Of a stretch of 37,801 bases of DNA, positions 24,001-30,887 are shown piece after piece. Numbering within the stretch: the stretch's first letter is position 1; each line of letters begins with the position of its first letter. Source of the DNA: a virus; the IMG/VR virus record IMGVR_UViG_3300020000_000042, positions 1-37,801 of that record; one strand, given 5' to 3'. Made by a program: the position numbers and the translations under genes. Below the pieces are notes generated by a model. The model was not told the DNA's origin and did no database searches. It saw only the letters and a program-made list of their open reading frames with translations.

Positions 24001-24254
24001 GTTAGTTTTGCATTCTGTGCCGCGATCTGGTTTTGAACTTGGTTAAGTGCTTTCTGATCGTCAGAAAGACCCCCTACTGTTTCGCGAAGTTTTGAAGCAG
24101 TAGTATTGTTATCGTTGATCGATTCTGAAAATGCCTTAGATGATGATCGTATCCCTTCGAGAGTATCTTTAAAACTTATCGCGTCTTTAGCGAGGTCCTT
24201 AAAAGTATCGGCAGCTTCTTGTGTTATTAAATCGGGTTTGGTTATTTCTGCCAT
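21003..24254 (-). CDS. Tape measure protein
   Basis: A 1083-residue protein, the longest in the window, with extensive coiled coil (AEAKQKGF, KEAYLKDAEDEKKIAQ, VEKNLIDLNEKLHSG) and hydrophobic segments near 225-250 (IKGAALSVGGLVTAAGAFIATSIAAYF) and near 925-950 (ETIAAGGYFAIPLAVIVGALGALEL). The C-terminal segment has YYLGTDNHPGGKALVGEQGTELLTLPSG, common in tape measures. Tape measures set tail length and pass DNA into the cell. By the usual 0.15 nm per residue, a tail of about 160 nm would follow. Its ATG overlaps the stop of a 46-residue frame. Confidence 0.9.
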   Translation of the reverse strand: MAEITKPDLITQEAADTFKDLAKDAISFKDTLEGIRSSSKAFSESINDNNTTASKLRETVGGLSDDQKALNQVQNQIAAQNAKLTDTYQAQAKVLADLKDKVKLTNELGDRAAISITKENASRQQLGVALAANQKAYSLLTSEQQRQAPQGQQLLKVIQDQFKGYDELSKSIGRNQQNVGKYELATEGLKGQFEGLLGKLGPAGEKIEEIGSKALSAGQLIKGAALSVGGLVTAAGAFIATSIAAYFTRTAAGAKELFEVTTDLEYAWIQTKNIFADVGQALVEAFKAQPAIILLSKAKQAIESEGAKEYRENALEGRALQKDRIELTLEESTQELEKNRLIFESRDALLNSQKKRLEADKEALKIQQELAEAATKQAEAEAKQKGFAIAIESGRFDGTKAEFEKLSVADLKKTFSAKDFQEIIELYNKINEAKQQAYAGTRRIMAQIVSLEIEIAKQETERQLSLVKTNKDIDNEILQSEISRNALILGNLRSTEQQKKEAYLKDAEDEKKIAQNTGIVLLAQAEKAAIERFKAINGEKADFNKEDVLAADQVFQAERLKIEINYTSQKEVIDLKLKQDLLKNEIDFAKRRGDAALLYYNLIKDQDTARLNGIIQTNSKILAADDSSYEARASALKSNAALEIAISTNGLEKEIASAKEASKQKIAADGLKLQHEKELEAQIEVLQDNYENKVKAVNQKLLVDTKVNVFTTLARDATVLNEKVKIEVEKNLIDLNEKLHSGAISATAYEAEKARIIISTENKIAQNEIDNLEEQKKLVIKEGVDTQLKLTDIEAKEAAIREAMRDRNNQTYLDRKKKLFQQEVALANAALDAIDTISKNETDSKIQNLENQLASLQENHDKQITLAGDNAEAKKQIDLRFAQEQKKIQKEEAKLKHDQAVRDKELSEAKILINTAVAVSETIAAGGYFAIPLAVIVGALGALELAKVESTPIPAYYLGTDNHPGGKALVGEQGTELLTLPSGQLKLTPNRATVMDLPSGTEVLPSKETMKVLALAGLSSSQSGNTIPLNMTGVITEIKGLRSDMKNNKPRYPNYARMASGVYELRQESDTHIKRVLALSGNH

Positions 24255-24394
24255 CAGTTCTGATTTTTAAGTTTAACCTTACAATTCTGCATACAAAAAC
24301 CGATACGCTGCATACCTTGATATGCCTGAAAATCTCCTTTGTTAAAAAGAGAATAGAGGATGGTGAGATGTGAATATGAAATGTATCTTACCAT
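24254..24394 (-). CDS. Small protein between the zinc-ribbon gene and tape measure (46 residues)
   Basis: ATG at 24394 lies inside the end of the zinc-ribbon gene and the TGA overlaps the tape-measure ATG (TGATG), so translation could be coupled. It encodes MVRYISYSHLTILYSLFNKG, then a short cysteine-containing basic end (GFCMQNCKVKLK). This is where tail-assembly chaperone frames usually sit. A frameshift from the preceding frame is unlikely because an in-frame TAG lies just before the ATG. Confidence 0.55.
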   Translation of the reverse strand: MVRYISYSHLTILYSLFNKGDFQAYQGMQRIGFCMQNCKVKLKNQN

Positions 24395-24594
24395 AATCTA
24401 AAGGGGCAATGAAGTTTTTTATTTGAAGTCCTCAGAGATAAATTACATCCGCATTGTGAACATGAATTCCATTTGCGATTGAATTGACCGCATGAATTAC
24501 CACGACATACCTTAAGTCTTATGTCACTAAGCTCAACATTGCTAAGTGTTGCCCAATTAATAATGGATACCGCTATGTCTTTAACTGAATCCAT
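24388..24594 (-). CDS. Small zinc-ribbon protein
   Basis: A 68-residue protein with a cysteine set C29, C34, C44, C47, C49 and CPF near the end: VCRGNSCGQF, NSCSQCGCNL, LHCPFRLW. Small proteins with this C-x4-C...C-x2-C-x-C...CP pattern appear next to tape-measure genes in Bacteroidota prophages. Its role is unknown, perhaps tail assembly. Confidence 0.75.
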   Translation of the reverse strand: MDSVKDIAVSIINWATLSNVELSDIRLKVCRGNSCGQFNRKWNSCSQCGCNLSLRTSNKKLHCPFRLW

Positions 24595-25297
24595 TCACTG
24601 GTTCTCTTTTAGAATTTCTTTCCTTCAAAATCTTTTTGTATTCGTTATACCTAGCAAGCGTTAAAGTATCTGGTAACTCAAAACCCAACATGAAGGAAAG
24701 GTTTGCAATAATTTCTTCGAATGAAACCGCCTGACTACCTCCGTTATCTTTCATCATAGCGTTGATTTCGTTGGCCTTCATCTTCATGCGTGTAACAAGA
24801 TGTTCGCTGCGCTGCATGGCTTTATTTAGGCTATCACAAAATGTATTCGAGTCTGTGGTATCGATTTTATATCCACGATTGCGCAGGTCTGCGATTAGGT
24901 CATCGTCTTGAATAAATACTTCATTAATTCCAATGACAATACCGACTTCAAGATTTAAAGTTATGAGTTTTAAAAGAGTGGCTTTGATGAGATTATACTC
25001 GGAAAGAAAATGGCCGTATGATTTCATCGAGTCAACGAAATTCAAGTAGTCATGGCCTCCGTTAGTCTGGTAGTTTTTCTGGATTATCAAATCCCACTGC
25101 TTCGCGCAAGCAAGTTCATCGGATTGGCCAGATACGATAAGCCTTTTGAAATCCAAAGTATTGACGATCTCTAAATACAGTTTTAACGCGATCGTTTCAT
25201 AACTGTAAAAAAGAACGAAAGAGGTCTTGGATGTCGGGCTTAATGTCTTGTCGGAACGATTCCAAATTCGCTTGATCCAATCCAAAAATATTTTCAC
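24581..25297 (-). CDS. Possible tail-assembly chaperone-like protein (238 residues)
   Basis: The C-terminal half carries VSFEEIIANLSFMLGFELPDTLTLARYNEYKKILKER, a segment that recalls Bacteroidota phage proteins encoded upstream of the tape measure. The N-terminal 35 residues overlap the preceding gene by 101 bases and may not be translated; the homologous-looking part begins near LYLEIVNTLDFKRLIVSG. No better start was found. The chaperone role is inferred from position. Confidence 0.6.
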   Translation of the reverse strand: MKIFLDWIKRIWNRSDKTLSPTSKTSFVLFYSYETIALKLYLEIVNTLDFKRLIVSGQSDELACAKQWDLIIQKNYQTNGGHDYLNFVDSMKSYGHFLSEYNLIKATLLKLITLNLEVGIVIGINEVFIQDDDLIADLRNRGYKIDTTDSNTFCDSLNKAMQRSEHLVTRMKMKANEINAMMKDNGGSQAVSFEEIIANLSFMLGFELPDTLTLARYNEYKKILKERNSKREPVNGFS

Positions 25298-25631
25298 CTC
25301 CTAATGATTTAAGTTTGTCCGTCTTAGAATCCGTTGAGTCAAATGTGATAGGAAACTTTCCGGTATTCACATAAAACCCTCTATAAAAATCACCTGTCAA
25401 TTTAAAGTCCACTACTCCCGCAGGGTTCAATGAAAGTTTAAAGGCCGCATAACTTCGTGAGTGATAAATGCCAAAACTTTGATCGTTTGAATCCTTACCC
25501 GCAAACAGTTGCGCGGTATTAAAATCAATAGCCTCACTTTTGTTTTTCTCGATAACTTTCAATAATCCTTCATCAATTACATCGTCTGTAATCGATTGCA
25601 GTTTATTGATAATGTCATCGAGTCGGCTCAT
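25197..25631 (-). CDS. Tail-completion or gp10-like protein (144 residues)
   Basis: A 144-residue protein with a helical N-terminus (RLDDIINKLQSITDDVIDEG), FAGKDSNDQSFGIYHSRSYAAFKLSLNPAGVVDFKLTGDFYRGFYV in the middle, and a DLFRSFL end. This organisation is like head-tail joining proteins of siphophages. The identification is by context. Its ATG overlaps the stop of a 40-residue frame. Confidence 0.6.
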   Translation of the reverse strand: MSRLDDIINKLQSITDDVIDEGLLKVIEKNKSEAIDFNTAQLFAGKDSNDQSFGIYHSRSYAAFKLSLNPAGVVDFKLTGDFYRGFYVNTGKFPITFDSTDSKTDKLKSLGGENIFGLDQANLESFRQDIKPDIQDLFRSFLQL

Positions 25632-25750
25632 ATCAGGTCGTCATCGTCAATTATAACCTTGCTGCAATTCCAAAAGCTGGCAAAATGTGCCGCACCATGA
25701 ATTGAATCAAATTTATAGATGCGATCATTTATTTTAACTGTACATTTCAT
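25628..25750 (-). CDS. Small hypothetical protein (40 residues)
   Basis: A frame starting MKCTVKINDRIYKFDS and ending DDDDLI, whose TGA overlaps the next ATG (ATGA). It begins just after a hairpin that follows the major-tail-protein gene. Size and coupling favour a real gene, but no family is recognised. Confidence 0.5.
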   Translation of the reverse strand: MKCTVKINDRIYKFDSIHGAAHFASFWNCSKVIIDDDDLI

Positions 25751-25758
25751 TTAAAACA

Positions 25759-25783
25759 AAGGCTGGCTAACCAAACCAGCCTT
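25759..25783 (-). terminator. Intrinsic terminator after the major tail protein gene
   Basis: On the minus strand AAGGCTGG pairs perfectly with CCAGCCTT around a 9-base loop, and TGTTTT follows. The eight-pair stem downstream of the major tail gene fits partial termination that would set its mRNA level above the next genes. Confidence 0.65.
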
Positions 25784-25800
25784 CTTTAAAAACCCCAAAC

Positions 25801-26667
25801 CTAAGTAACTACGACCGTAACAGTATTTGTTGCCTCATATCCCGGAACTGTAAGAGTGGCAGCGGAAATAAGAGTAACCGTATCGTCATCGGCAAACAAT
25901 GTAGCCGAAGCCAAGGAATAAACTCCATTAGCATAAGTAACAGTATGCACGATAGGATCTCCGGAGGAATCCAGAACATCGAAATCAGCGGCCTCAAGAC
26001 CCTCAACGTTGGTTCCATCACACGAAACCTTTACGCTGATTTTTATAAGCGAGTCGGTTGCCTCTCCCACTTGTTCCAAATCAACATCAGTCAAAGGCAA
26101 AAGGCTAGGGCGGAAAGCTGCTAGGCTTACCATGTGACCGTTGATGTTCTGCTCATTCGCATTGGCAAGAACCAAATAAATCGGAGTCTTAGATGTCACC
26201 TTGCCGTCATTTGTGGTCAGGTTATCAACGTCCAACATCTCTGAATCGAATCCACAGAACTCGCCATCAGAATTGATAGTTCCGAAAACATTATCATTCG
26301 TGTCTCCAATGAATACGCGTTGCTGTGAAATTGAGCTATGAGAATACATGGCCTTGTGTAGGCATAGGCTCTGCACAATCTCGATCTCATACTTCTTGCG
26401 GCCTCTCTTAACGAATTGAGTGCCTAAAGTACTTTCTTCATAACTGGTTTTCTCATCATTCGGCTTTGAACTAAAGAAGTTAGGCCATAGATAGATGCGG
26501 CTCGAAGGCGATGCCAACAATGCCGCCTGCCAAGCCGTAATACTTGCGGCCTCTTCAAGAGTAAGGCTGAAGTTACGCGGCGTGGTGATCATGAATCTTG
26601 GCTGACCAGGTAAGCTAATACACTTGCCGGGGCCAATATTTTTAGGTGTTACTAAACAATCTTCCAT
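25801..26667 (-). CDS. Probable major tail protein
   Basis: A 288-residue protein with a beta-rich first part (GKCISLPGQPRFMITTPRNFS, FVKRGRKKYEIEIVQSLCLH) and a C-terminal Ig-like domain starting near residue 205 (DSLIKISVKVSCDGTNVEGLEAADFDVLDSSG) and ending in VPGYEATNTVTVVVT. C-terminal Ig domains are common on siphophage tail-tube proteins. The position between connector genes and tape measure, and the terminator behind it, support a highly expressed tube protein. Confidence 0.7.
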   Translation of the reverse strand: MEDCLVTPKNIGPGKCISLPGQPRFMITTPRNFSLTLEEAASITAWQAALLASPSSRIYLWPNFFSSKPNDEKTSYEESTLGTQFVKRGRKKYEIEIVQSLCLHKAMYSHSSISQQRVFIGDTNDNVFGTINSDGEFCGFDSEMLDVDNLTTNDGKVTSKTPIYLVLANANEQNINGHMVSLAAFRPSLLPLTDVDLEQVGEATDSLIKISVKVSCDGTNVEGLEAADFDVLDSSGDPIVHTVTYANGVYSLASATLFADDDTVTLISAATLTVPGYEATNTVTVVVT

Positions 26668-26690
26668 TTTATTTTTTCATTTTGTTTGTT

Positions 26691-27272
26691 TTAATTATAA
26701 CGTTCTTCGAACTGGAAACTATGCCTTCTGGCGTTGCATCCATTATCCTCCTTACTAAACTTCAAATCAACGATCTCGATAGCACACATGGGTTCATTAA
26801 AGATGTTTTTCAAAGCACCCTCCTTATTTTCTGTTCCCCAAAAATATTTTATCATCGGAGTATGAGGCGGGAAAGATTTTCCATCCCACATAAAACCTAA
26901 AGGAGCATTTGAAAATGCATCTTTGAACATGTCATAAAGCGGCAAAAGAATAGGCTTGAATATTTCCCCCTCTCGCTCTTCACTGCTTTTGTTATTGTCC
27001 ACATTGATACCGATCACGATATTTAAATTGAAGTCCCACACATTGCCCCGAATACTTGGTGTTATGCTCATTGTGTTCAAGGCTATGAGTGGATATTTTT
27101 TTTTCTGACCTTTCGGCCTTTGTGATAGTTCTGATAATCGATTAGCGATCTCCAAACGATGACCATACATGTAGTAAGGCGAACCGTTTGTATCCTTGAA
27201 GTCATAAGCAGAGTAAGCGCCACTCCGTAAGAACTGCACTACCTTGCCGATATCGTCAACGATGGAGATCAT
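26691..27272 (-). CDS. Tail terminator or head-tail joining candidate
   Basis: A 193-residue protein. ATG 27272 gives an ATGA overlap with the upstream gene and is preferred to ATG 27284. Segments YMYGHRLEIANRLSELSQ and KYPLIALNTMSITPSIRGNVWDFNLNIVIG look like a small alpha-beta tail-terminator-type protein. Identification is by order: it precedes the major tail gene. Confidence 0.6.
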   Translation of the reverse strand: MISIVDDIGKVVQFLRSGAYSAYDFKDTNGSPYYMYGHRLEIANRLSELSQRPKGQKKKYPLIALNTMSITPSIRGNVWDFNLNIVIGINVDNNKSSEEREGEIFKPILLPLYDMFKDAFSNAPLGFMWDGKSFPPHTPMIKYFWGTENKEGALKNIFNEPMCAIEIVDLKFSKEDNGCNARRHSFQFEERYN

Positions 27273-28030
27273 AAGTCTAACCAATTCATTCGCCCTGGTG
27301 ATTTAAACTCGCAAGACAAATAGGATTTGAACGAACTCAGATTAGTTGTTGAAACAAGATCATCGAAGTCGGTAGATTTGCAATAGAGATAGCCGAAAAG
27401 CGTATCTTTTATCTGTTGATAATTGGCATTAAACCAAATTTCAAAGTTTCCCAATCTTGCATTTTCTCCACCAATTAAATATGAATACTTGTTCCATCCT
27501 CGGATAATCCTGTCGTTAGGTGAAATCGTGTTAGAGTTTTCTTTTGCTAAAACAACTGTTCCGCTAGCTGTGGGCTTATCCGCATTAAATTTAGTCCACA
27601 ATGAATAAATCAAAGGCACTATAATGCGATTAAAGCCCCACCATTTCTGAGGAACCGAGTTGTTATAAACAAATGAATCACCCCATTTCAATCTAACCCA
27701 ACGATTAGGATCTTGTTTAGTCCAGTAATCAGTATCGGTCGGAAGTTGTCCGGTGGTTTCTTGAATGCAGATATAAACATCTGCAACATCATCGACCAGA
27801 TAAACCACTTCATTATCAACCAAATAATTACCAGCCACAAACAAATCTAAGTCTTCGTCCAATTCAGCGAGGCCGTCAATCATTGCATTCCAGAACAAGT
27901 TGCCTAAGACTTCACGTAGATTTTCCTCTTCATGATAACTTACGAAATCATCAAATTCACCCGCATCGAGCGTTGATAGCCCAATCAGGTTAAAAGGTTG
28001 TCTATCAAAATCTGAGGCAACTACGAACAT
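27269..28030 (-). CDS. Head-tail connector-like protein with a carbohydrate-binding-like insert
   Basis: A 253-residue protein from ATG 28030, one base after the upstream gene. A start at 28153 is open but only because it runs antiphase through the end of the upstream gene. The N-terminal part is helical (EVLGNLFWNAMIDGLAELDE). A short segment, LFVAGNYLVDNEVVYLVDD then VYICIQETTGQLPTDTDYWT, resembles carbohydrate-binding modules found in phage proteins. The position after capsid genes suggests a head-completion role. Confidence 0.6.
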   Translation of the reverse strand: MFVVASDFDRQPFNLIGLSTLDAGEFDDFVSYHEEENLREVLGNLFWNAMIDGLAELDEDLDLFVAGNYLVDNEVVYLVDDVADVYICIQETTGQLPTDTDYWTKQDPNRWVRLKWGDSFVYNNSVPQKWWGFNRIIVPLIYSLWTKFNADKPTASGTVVLAKENSNTISPNDRIIRGWNKYSYLIGGENARLGNFEIWFNANYQQIKDTLFGYLYCKSTDFDDLVSTTNLSSFKSYLSCEFKSPGRMNWLDL

Positions 28031-28031
28031 C

Positions 28032-28469
28032 TTATTTGGATCTGAATAGTTGAGAGGTAAAACTTGCGGCCATCGTACCGGTCCCTGTCCAACTGACTCG
28101 ATAATATCGATACGGACTTCCTGAGATAACCCAATGGTAAGTATTCGAGGCATCAGTTGCTGTAAACGTTGCCAATGCTGTGGCTGTGTTCAAGGCATAA
28201 GCCGCCTTGAAATTTGTGCCATCCAATGACCCCTGTAGCGTAATTGTCCCGCCAACCGTGCCGCTGATCTTAGTTACTGCAACCCAAATAGTTGAAGTCA
28301 CAGCAGGGGCCGGTGAAACTAAAGCGCTTGTCAGATATGCGGTGCCTGTGTTTGTGACCGTGTCACTCGTGGCATACGGACTCAACGGATTAAGCAAATT
28401 GAAAACCTGGCCTTGTGAAATTGACGCGATGCCTAGCAAAGCGACAAATAAAAAGATAAACTTTTTCAT
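28032..28469 (-). CDS. Virion-region protein with Sec signal peptide (145 residues)
   Basis: A 145-residue protein beginning MKKFIFLFVALLGIASISQG, a clear signal peptide, followed by a beta-rich domain (TSTIWVAVTKISGTVGGTITLQGSLDGTNFKAAY and YRYYRVSWTGTGT), as in phage head-decoration proteins. It lies directly behind the major capsid gene. Export by Sec is unexpected for a capsid decoration protein. Confidence 0.75.
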   Translation of the reverse strand: MKKFIFLFVALLGIASISQGQVFNLLNPLSPYATSDTVTNTGTAYLTSALVSPAPAVTSTIWVAVTKISGTVGGTITLQGSLDGTNFKAAYALNTATALATFTATDASNTYHWVISGSPYRYYRVSWTGTGTMAASFTSQLFRSK

Positions 28470-28471
28470 AA

Positions 28472-29758
28472 TTAAGGAGCAGATAATGCTGCAATTGCTG
28501 CGGTGATGTCAGTTACTTTTACAAATGCGCCTAGGTCTGCGTTACGTTGCAAGAAACAAAGTTCCTGTTCCGCACGAATTGTCCATTGGTTCTTCAAGAA
28601 CTGGTCGTTAACCAATCCCATTTCGATTACCACATCTTCAGATTGATAGATGGTTCCATAAGAACCATCACCGACCATCATCGTGTTCACCGAAACTTTC
28701 GGAGATTCGATTATCTGAAGATTACCAACTCGGCCTTGATTCTGCATGAAGGCGGGAAATTGATAGTGTCCATCAGAAGATTTTACAAAGAACTTCAATG
28801 CATCCGCTGGGTTGATAAACAACACATTAGGCGCGTATTTACTTTGCGCCCCTGAAGCATCAGCCTTGTTCGAAACATACACAGATAGATTCATAGCAAG
28901 ATCAGCGATATTGGCACCCTGCACCGCTTGATACTGTGGTAGGCTCGCAAGCGTTACCGCTGTGGTGTAGGTATAAATACCCTTCAGGTTCGGAGCGAGT
29001 CCGTCACCCTTATAAATTTGCAGATCCTTTCTTTGCGCTTGATTCTTGCGTAGCAAACGGTCAACCTCAGACTGGATAAATCCCAAATGACGGTAGGAAT
29101 TACGGGTCACTGGAATAGTGTCCGCGATAACACGCAATGAAGCACTATATTCTTGCCATGTAATCGCAGATTCTGGCTTGTTGCCAGTGCCTACTGTATT
29201 GCCGGTTGACTCCGCGGTTTCAGCCGCATTGTTTGTTTCAGCGGTTACGTCCATGTAAGTGATCACACCATTCGAAACTTTCAAATCTGCCTCCGAAAGA
29301 TTTACGGTTCTGAAAACCTTATCGAAAACAGTATTAGGAGCGGCCAACATACCAATGGCCTGTTCGCGATAGCTAAGGGTAGAACCCGTTAAGCTACCTG
29401 ATTGAACCATAGTCTTATTTGCTCCGCTTACTTTCATTTTGAAAGATTTTTCACTGCCATCAGCAAGAGCCTTGATTGCATCAGCTTTTTCAGCAATCAT
29501 TTCATCGATTGACTTAACCTCATTGCCGCCTTTATTCAGCATCTTGTTAAGTTCCAAGCCTTGTTTTTCAACGGCCTCAGTCAATTCTTTGATCGACTTC
29601 GCGCTTACGCCTGCCTTCTCCAAGGAGTCAATAAGTCCGGTCTCAGTGATAAGGCCTTTCGTTGCCGCTCCTATTTGGTTTTTAACTGCCTCGCTGATTG
29701 CTTCGCCATTCTTTTTGGCTACATCATCGAGTAGTTTTTCTATTTCTTCTTTTTCCAT
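28472..29758 (-). CDS. Major capsid protein (HK97 fold)
   Basis: A 428-residue protein. The N-terminal 100 residues are a charged coiled coil (EIEKLLDDVAKKNGEAISEAVK), a delta-domain scaffold that a protease would remove. The rest has the HK97-type pattern TAESTGNTVGTGNKPESAITWQEYSASLRVIADTIPVTRNSYRHLG (about 175-225), FINPADALKFFVKSSDGHYQFP, and the end EDVVIEMGLVNDQFLKNQWTIRAEQELCFLQRNADLGAFVKVTDI. The position behind a protease-like gene supports it. Confidence 0.93.
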   Translation of the reverse strand: MEKEEIEKLLDDVAKKNGEAISEAVKNQIGAATKGLITETGLIDSLEKAGVSAKSIKELTEAVEKQGLELNKMLNKGGNEVKSIDEMIAEKADAIKALADGSEKSFKMKVSGANKTMVQSGSLTGSTLSYREQAIGMLAAPNTVFDKVFRTVNLSEADLKVSNGVITYMDVTAETNNAAETAESTGNTVGTGNKPESAITWQEYSASLRVIADTIPVTRNSYRHLGFIQSEVDRLLRKNQAQRKDLQIYKGDGLAPNLKGIYTYTTAVTLASLPQYQAVQGANIADLAMNLSVYVSNKADASGAQSKYAPNVLFINPADALKFFVKSSDGHYQFPAFMQNQGRVGNLQIIESPKVSVNTMMVGDGSYGTIYQSEDVVIEMGLVNDQFLKNQWTIRAEQELCFLQRNADLGAFVKVTDITAAIAALSAP

Positions 29759-29761
29759 TTT

Positions 29762-30589
29762 TCAAATGTGTTTTAATGGTTGATAATATTTACTCAGCTC
29801 ACTTGCTTTGAGAGTGGCCTTGACCGGCTCTTTTTTAGGAGTGGTAACTACCGGCTCCGTTTTCGTTTGCTGTATTGATTGAGTGGGCGTTGCCCAATTC
29901 GATCCTTTAACTACTGCACTGCCTTCGATGATTTTAGCCTCGGTGATTGCCCAGAAATATCCAGCTTGCAAAACATCTTCTTTATTGGCTATCTCTTTGA
30001 AATATTTCTCCCATGTCGCGAACTCCTTTTCATAACGGTCATCATTGACGGCCAAATCCATTTTGATGTATTGCATTCCCACAGAATGTTGTTTCACCTT
30101 TCCGGTGCGGTATTTTTCGAACATGAAGGGATTTTCTTGCTTGTCGATGACAGAATCAAATACAAGAGCTTGAGTTTTGCCCTCGAAATTTATTCCTAAT
30201 TCATTCCATGTCATTTGCTTAGTGAATGCTTTCACATTGTCGGAAATTATTCCTTCAAAGTCAAAATTGTGTTGCTTGACCAAGTAGAAATCCTTTTGCT
30301 CTTTCAATGATTTATTCCATAGCTGATCAAGGTGAACATCACCATGTGAGTCGAAAAGTTTAGTAGTATTTATGATTGAGCGGACTTTTATTTGCAGTGC
30401 ATCGGCTGGGATTGATGCATTTTCAGCTTTGATAACTGAATCGTCCTTACCAACAATTAATTGAATGCAATAAGATATTGCGTCAGCCTCCTTTGTGGCC
30501 GCTTTCTTCTGAGCGACCAAAGTAGATTTGTTGGCAACCAGGTAATCAACTAATTGCGCTTTGTCTGCAAATTCTGGTAGTTGTTTCAT
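29762..30589 (-). CDS. Prohead protease-like protein
   Basis: A 275-residue protein with prohead-protease features: KLFDSHGDVHLDQLW (about 77-91), a histidine in VKQHNFDFEGII (H107), KVKQHSVGMQYIKMD with a candidate catalytic serine (S169), and ITEAKIIEGSAVVKGSNWATPT (about 215-236), close to the EGS-x-V-x-x-GSN-x-x-T of serine proteases S78/U35. It would trim the scaffold domain of the capsid protein next door. A proline- and lysine-rich tail follows (TTPKKEPVKATLKAS). Confidence 0.85.
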   Translation of the reverse strand: MKQLPEFADKAQLVDYLVANKSTLVAQKKAATKEADAISYCIQLIVGKDDSVIKAENASIPADALQIKVRSIINTTKLFDSHGDVHLDQLWNKSLKEQKDFYLVKQHNFDFEGIISDNVKAFTKQMTWNELGINFEGKTQALVFDSVIDKQENPFMFEKYRTGKVKQHSVGMQYIKMDLAVNDDRYEKEFATWEKYFKEIANKEDVLQAGYFWAITEAKIIEGSAVVKGSNWATPTQSIQQTKTEPVVTTPKKEPVKATLKASELSKYYQPLKHI

Positions 30590-30669
30590 TTCTTTACAAT
30601 TTGCTTTTCCTTCACAATTTTCTCTCTATCAGCCTTGACCTGCTTTATGTCAACCTTTGGCTTATCCAT
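30586..30669 (-). CDS. Possible 27-residue peptide
   Basis: ATG at 30669 overlaps the stop of the upstream gene (TAATG) and TGA overlaps the protease ATG (ATGA). It encodes MDKPKVDIKQVKADREKIVK followed by EKQIVKK, all charged. The double overlap is suggestive but the size is marginal. It could simply be a coupling leader. Confidence 0.4.
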   Translation of the reverse strand: MDKPKVDIKQVKADREKIVKEKQIVKK

Positions 30670-30881
30670 TATTCCTGAGGATTCAAGTGCCTTGGGTCAA
30701 CAGCCTTTACTTTGCGGTTCTCTTCTTTAACCTCAGCTTGCGGTTTCAAATGATCTTTGTCTACTGCCTGCGGTCTTGGTGGAGGCCCTTTTGGCTCTGC
30801 TTGTGGCTTGAAATGGTCAGGGTTTGATTCCTTGGCAATCATTTCATTTAGTGTTTCATCATCCGATTTTCTCTTTGCCAT
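30669..30881 (-). CDS. Proline- and lysine-rich protein with short internal repeats
   Basis: A 70-residue low-complexity protein with three similar segments: DHFKPQAEPKG, DHLKPQAEVKE and RHLNPQE, separated by KVKAV or RPQAV. Such polar repeats often belong to flexible or disordered assembly factors. Located between portal and protease genes. Confidence 0.7.
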   Translation of the reverse strand: MAKRKSDDETLNEMIAKESNPDHFKPQAEPKGPPPRPQAVDKDHLKPQAEVKEENRKVKAVDPRHLNPQE

Positions 30882-30887
30882 AAAATT

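Noticed and set aside
24388-24594. Programmed frameshift from the zinc-ribbon gene into the 46-residue frame
   Set aside because: An AAAAAAC run is present but not in the correct codon phase, and a TAG lies in the new frame just before its ATG.
28031-28153. Extended N-terminus of the connector-like gene (start at 28153)
   Set aside because: Bases 28032-28153 encode the end of the signal-peptide protein in another frame; ATG 28030 abuts its stop.
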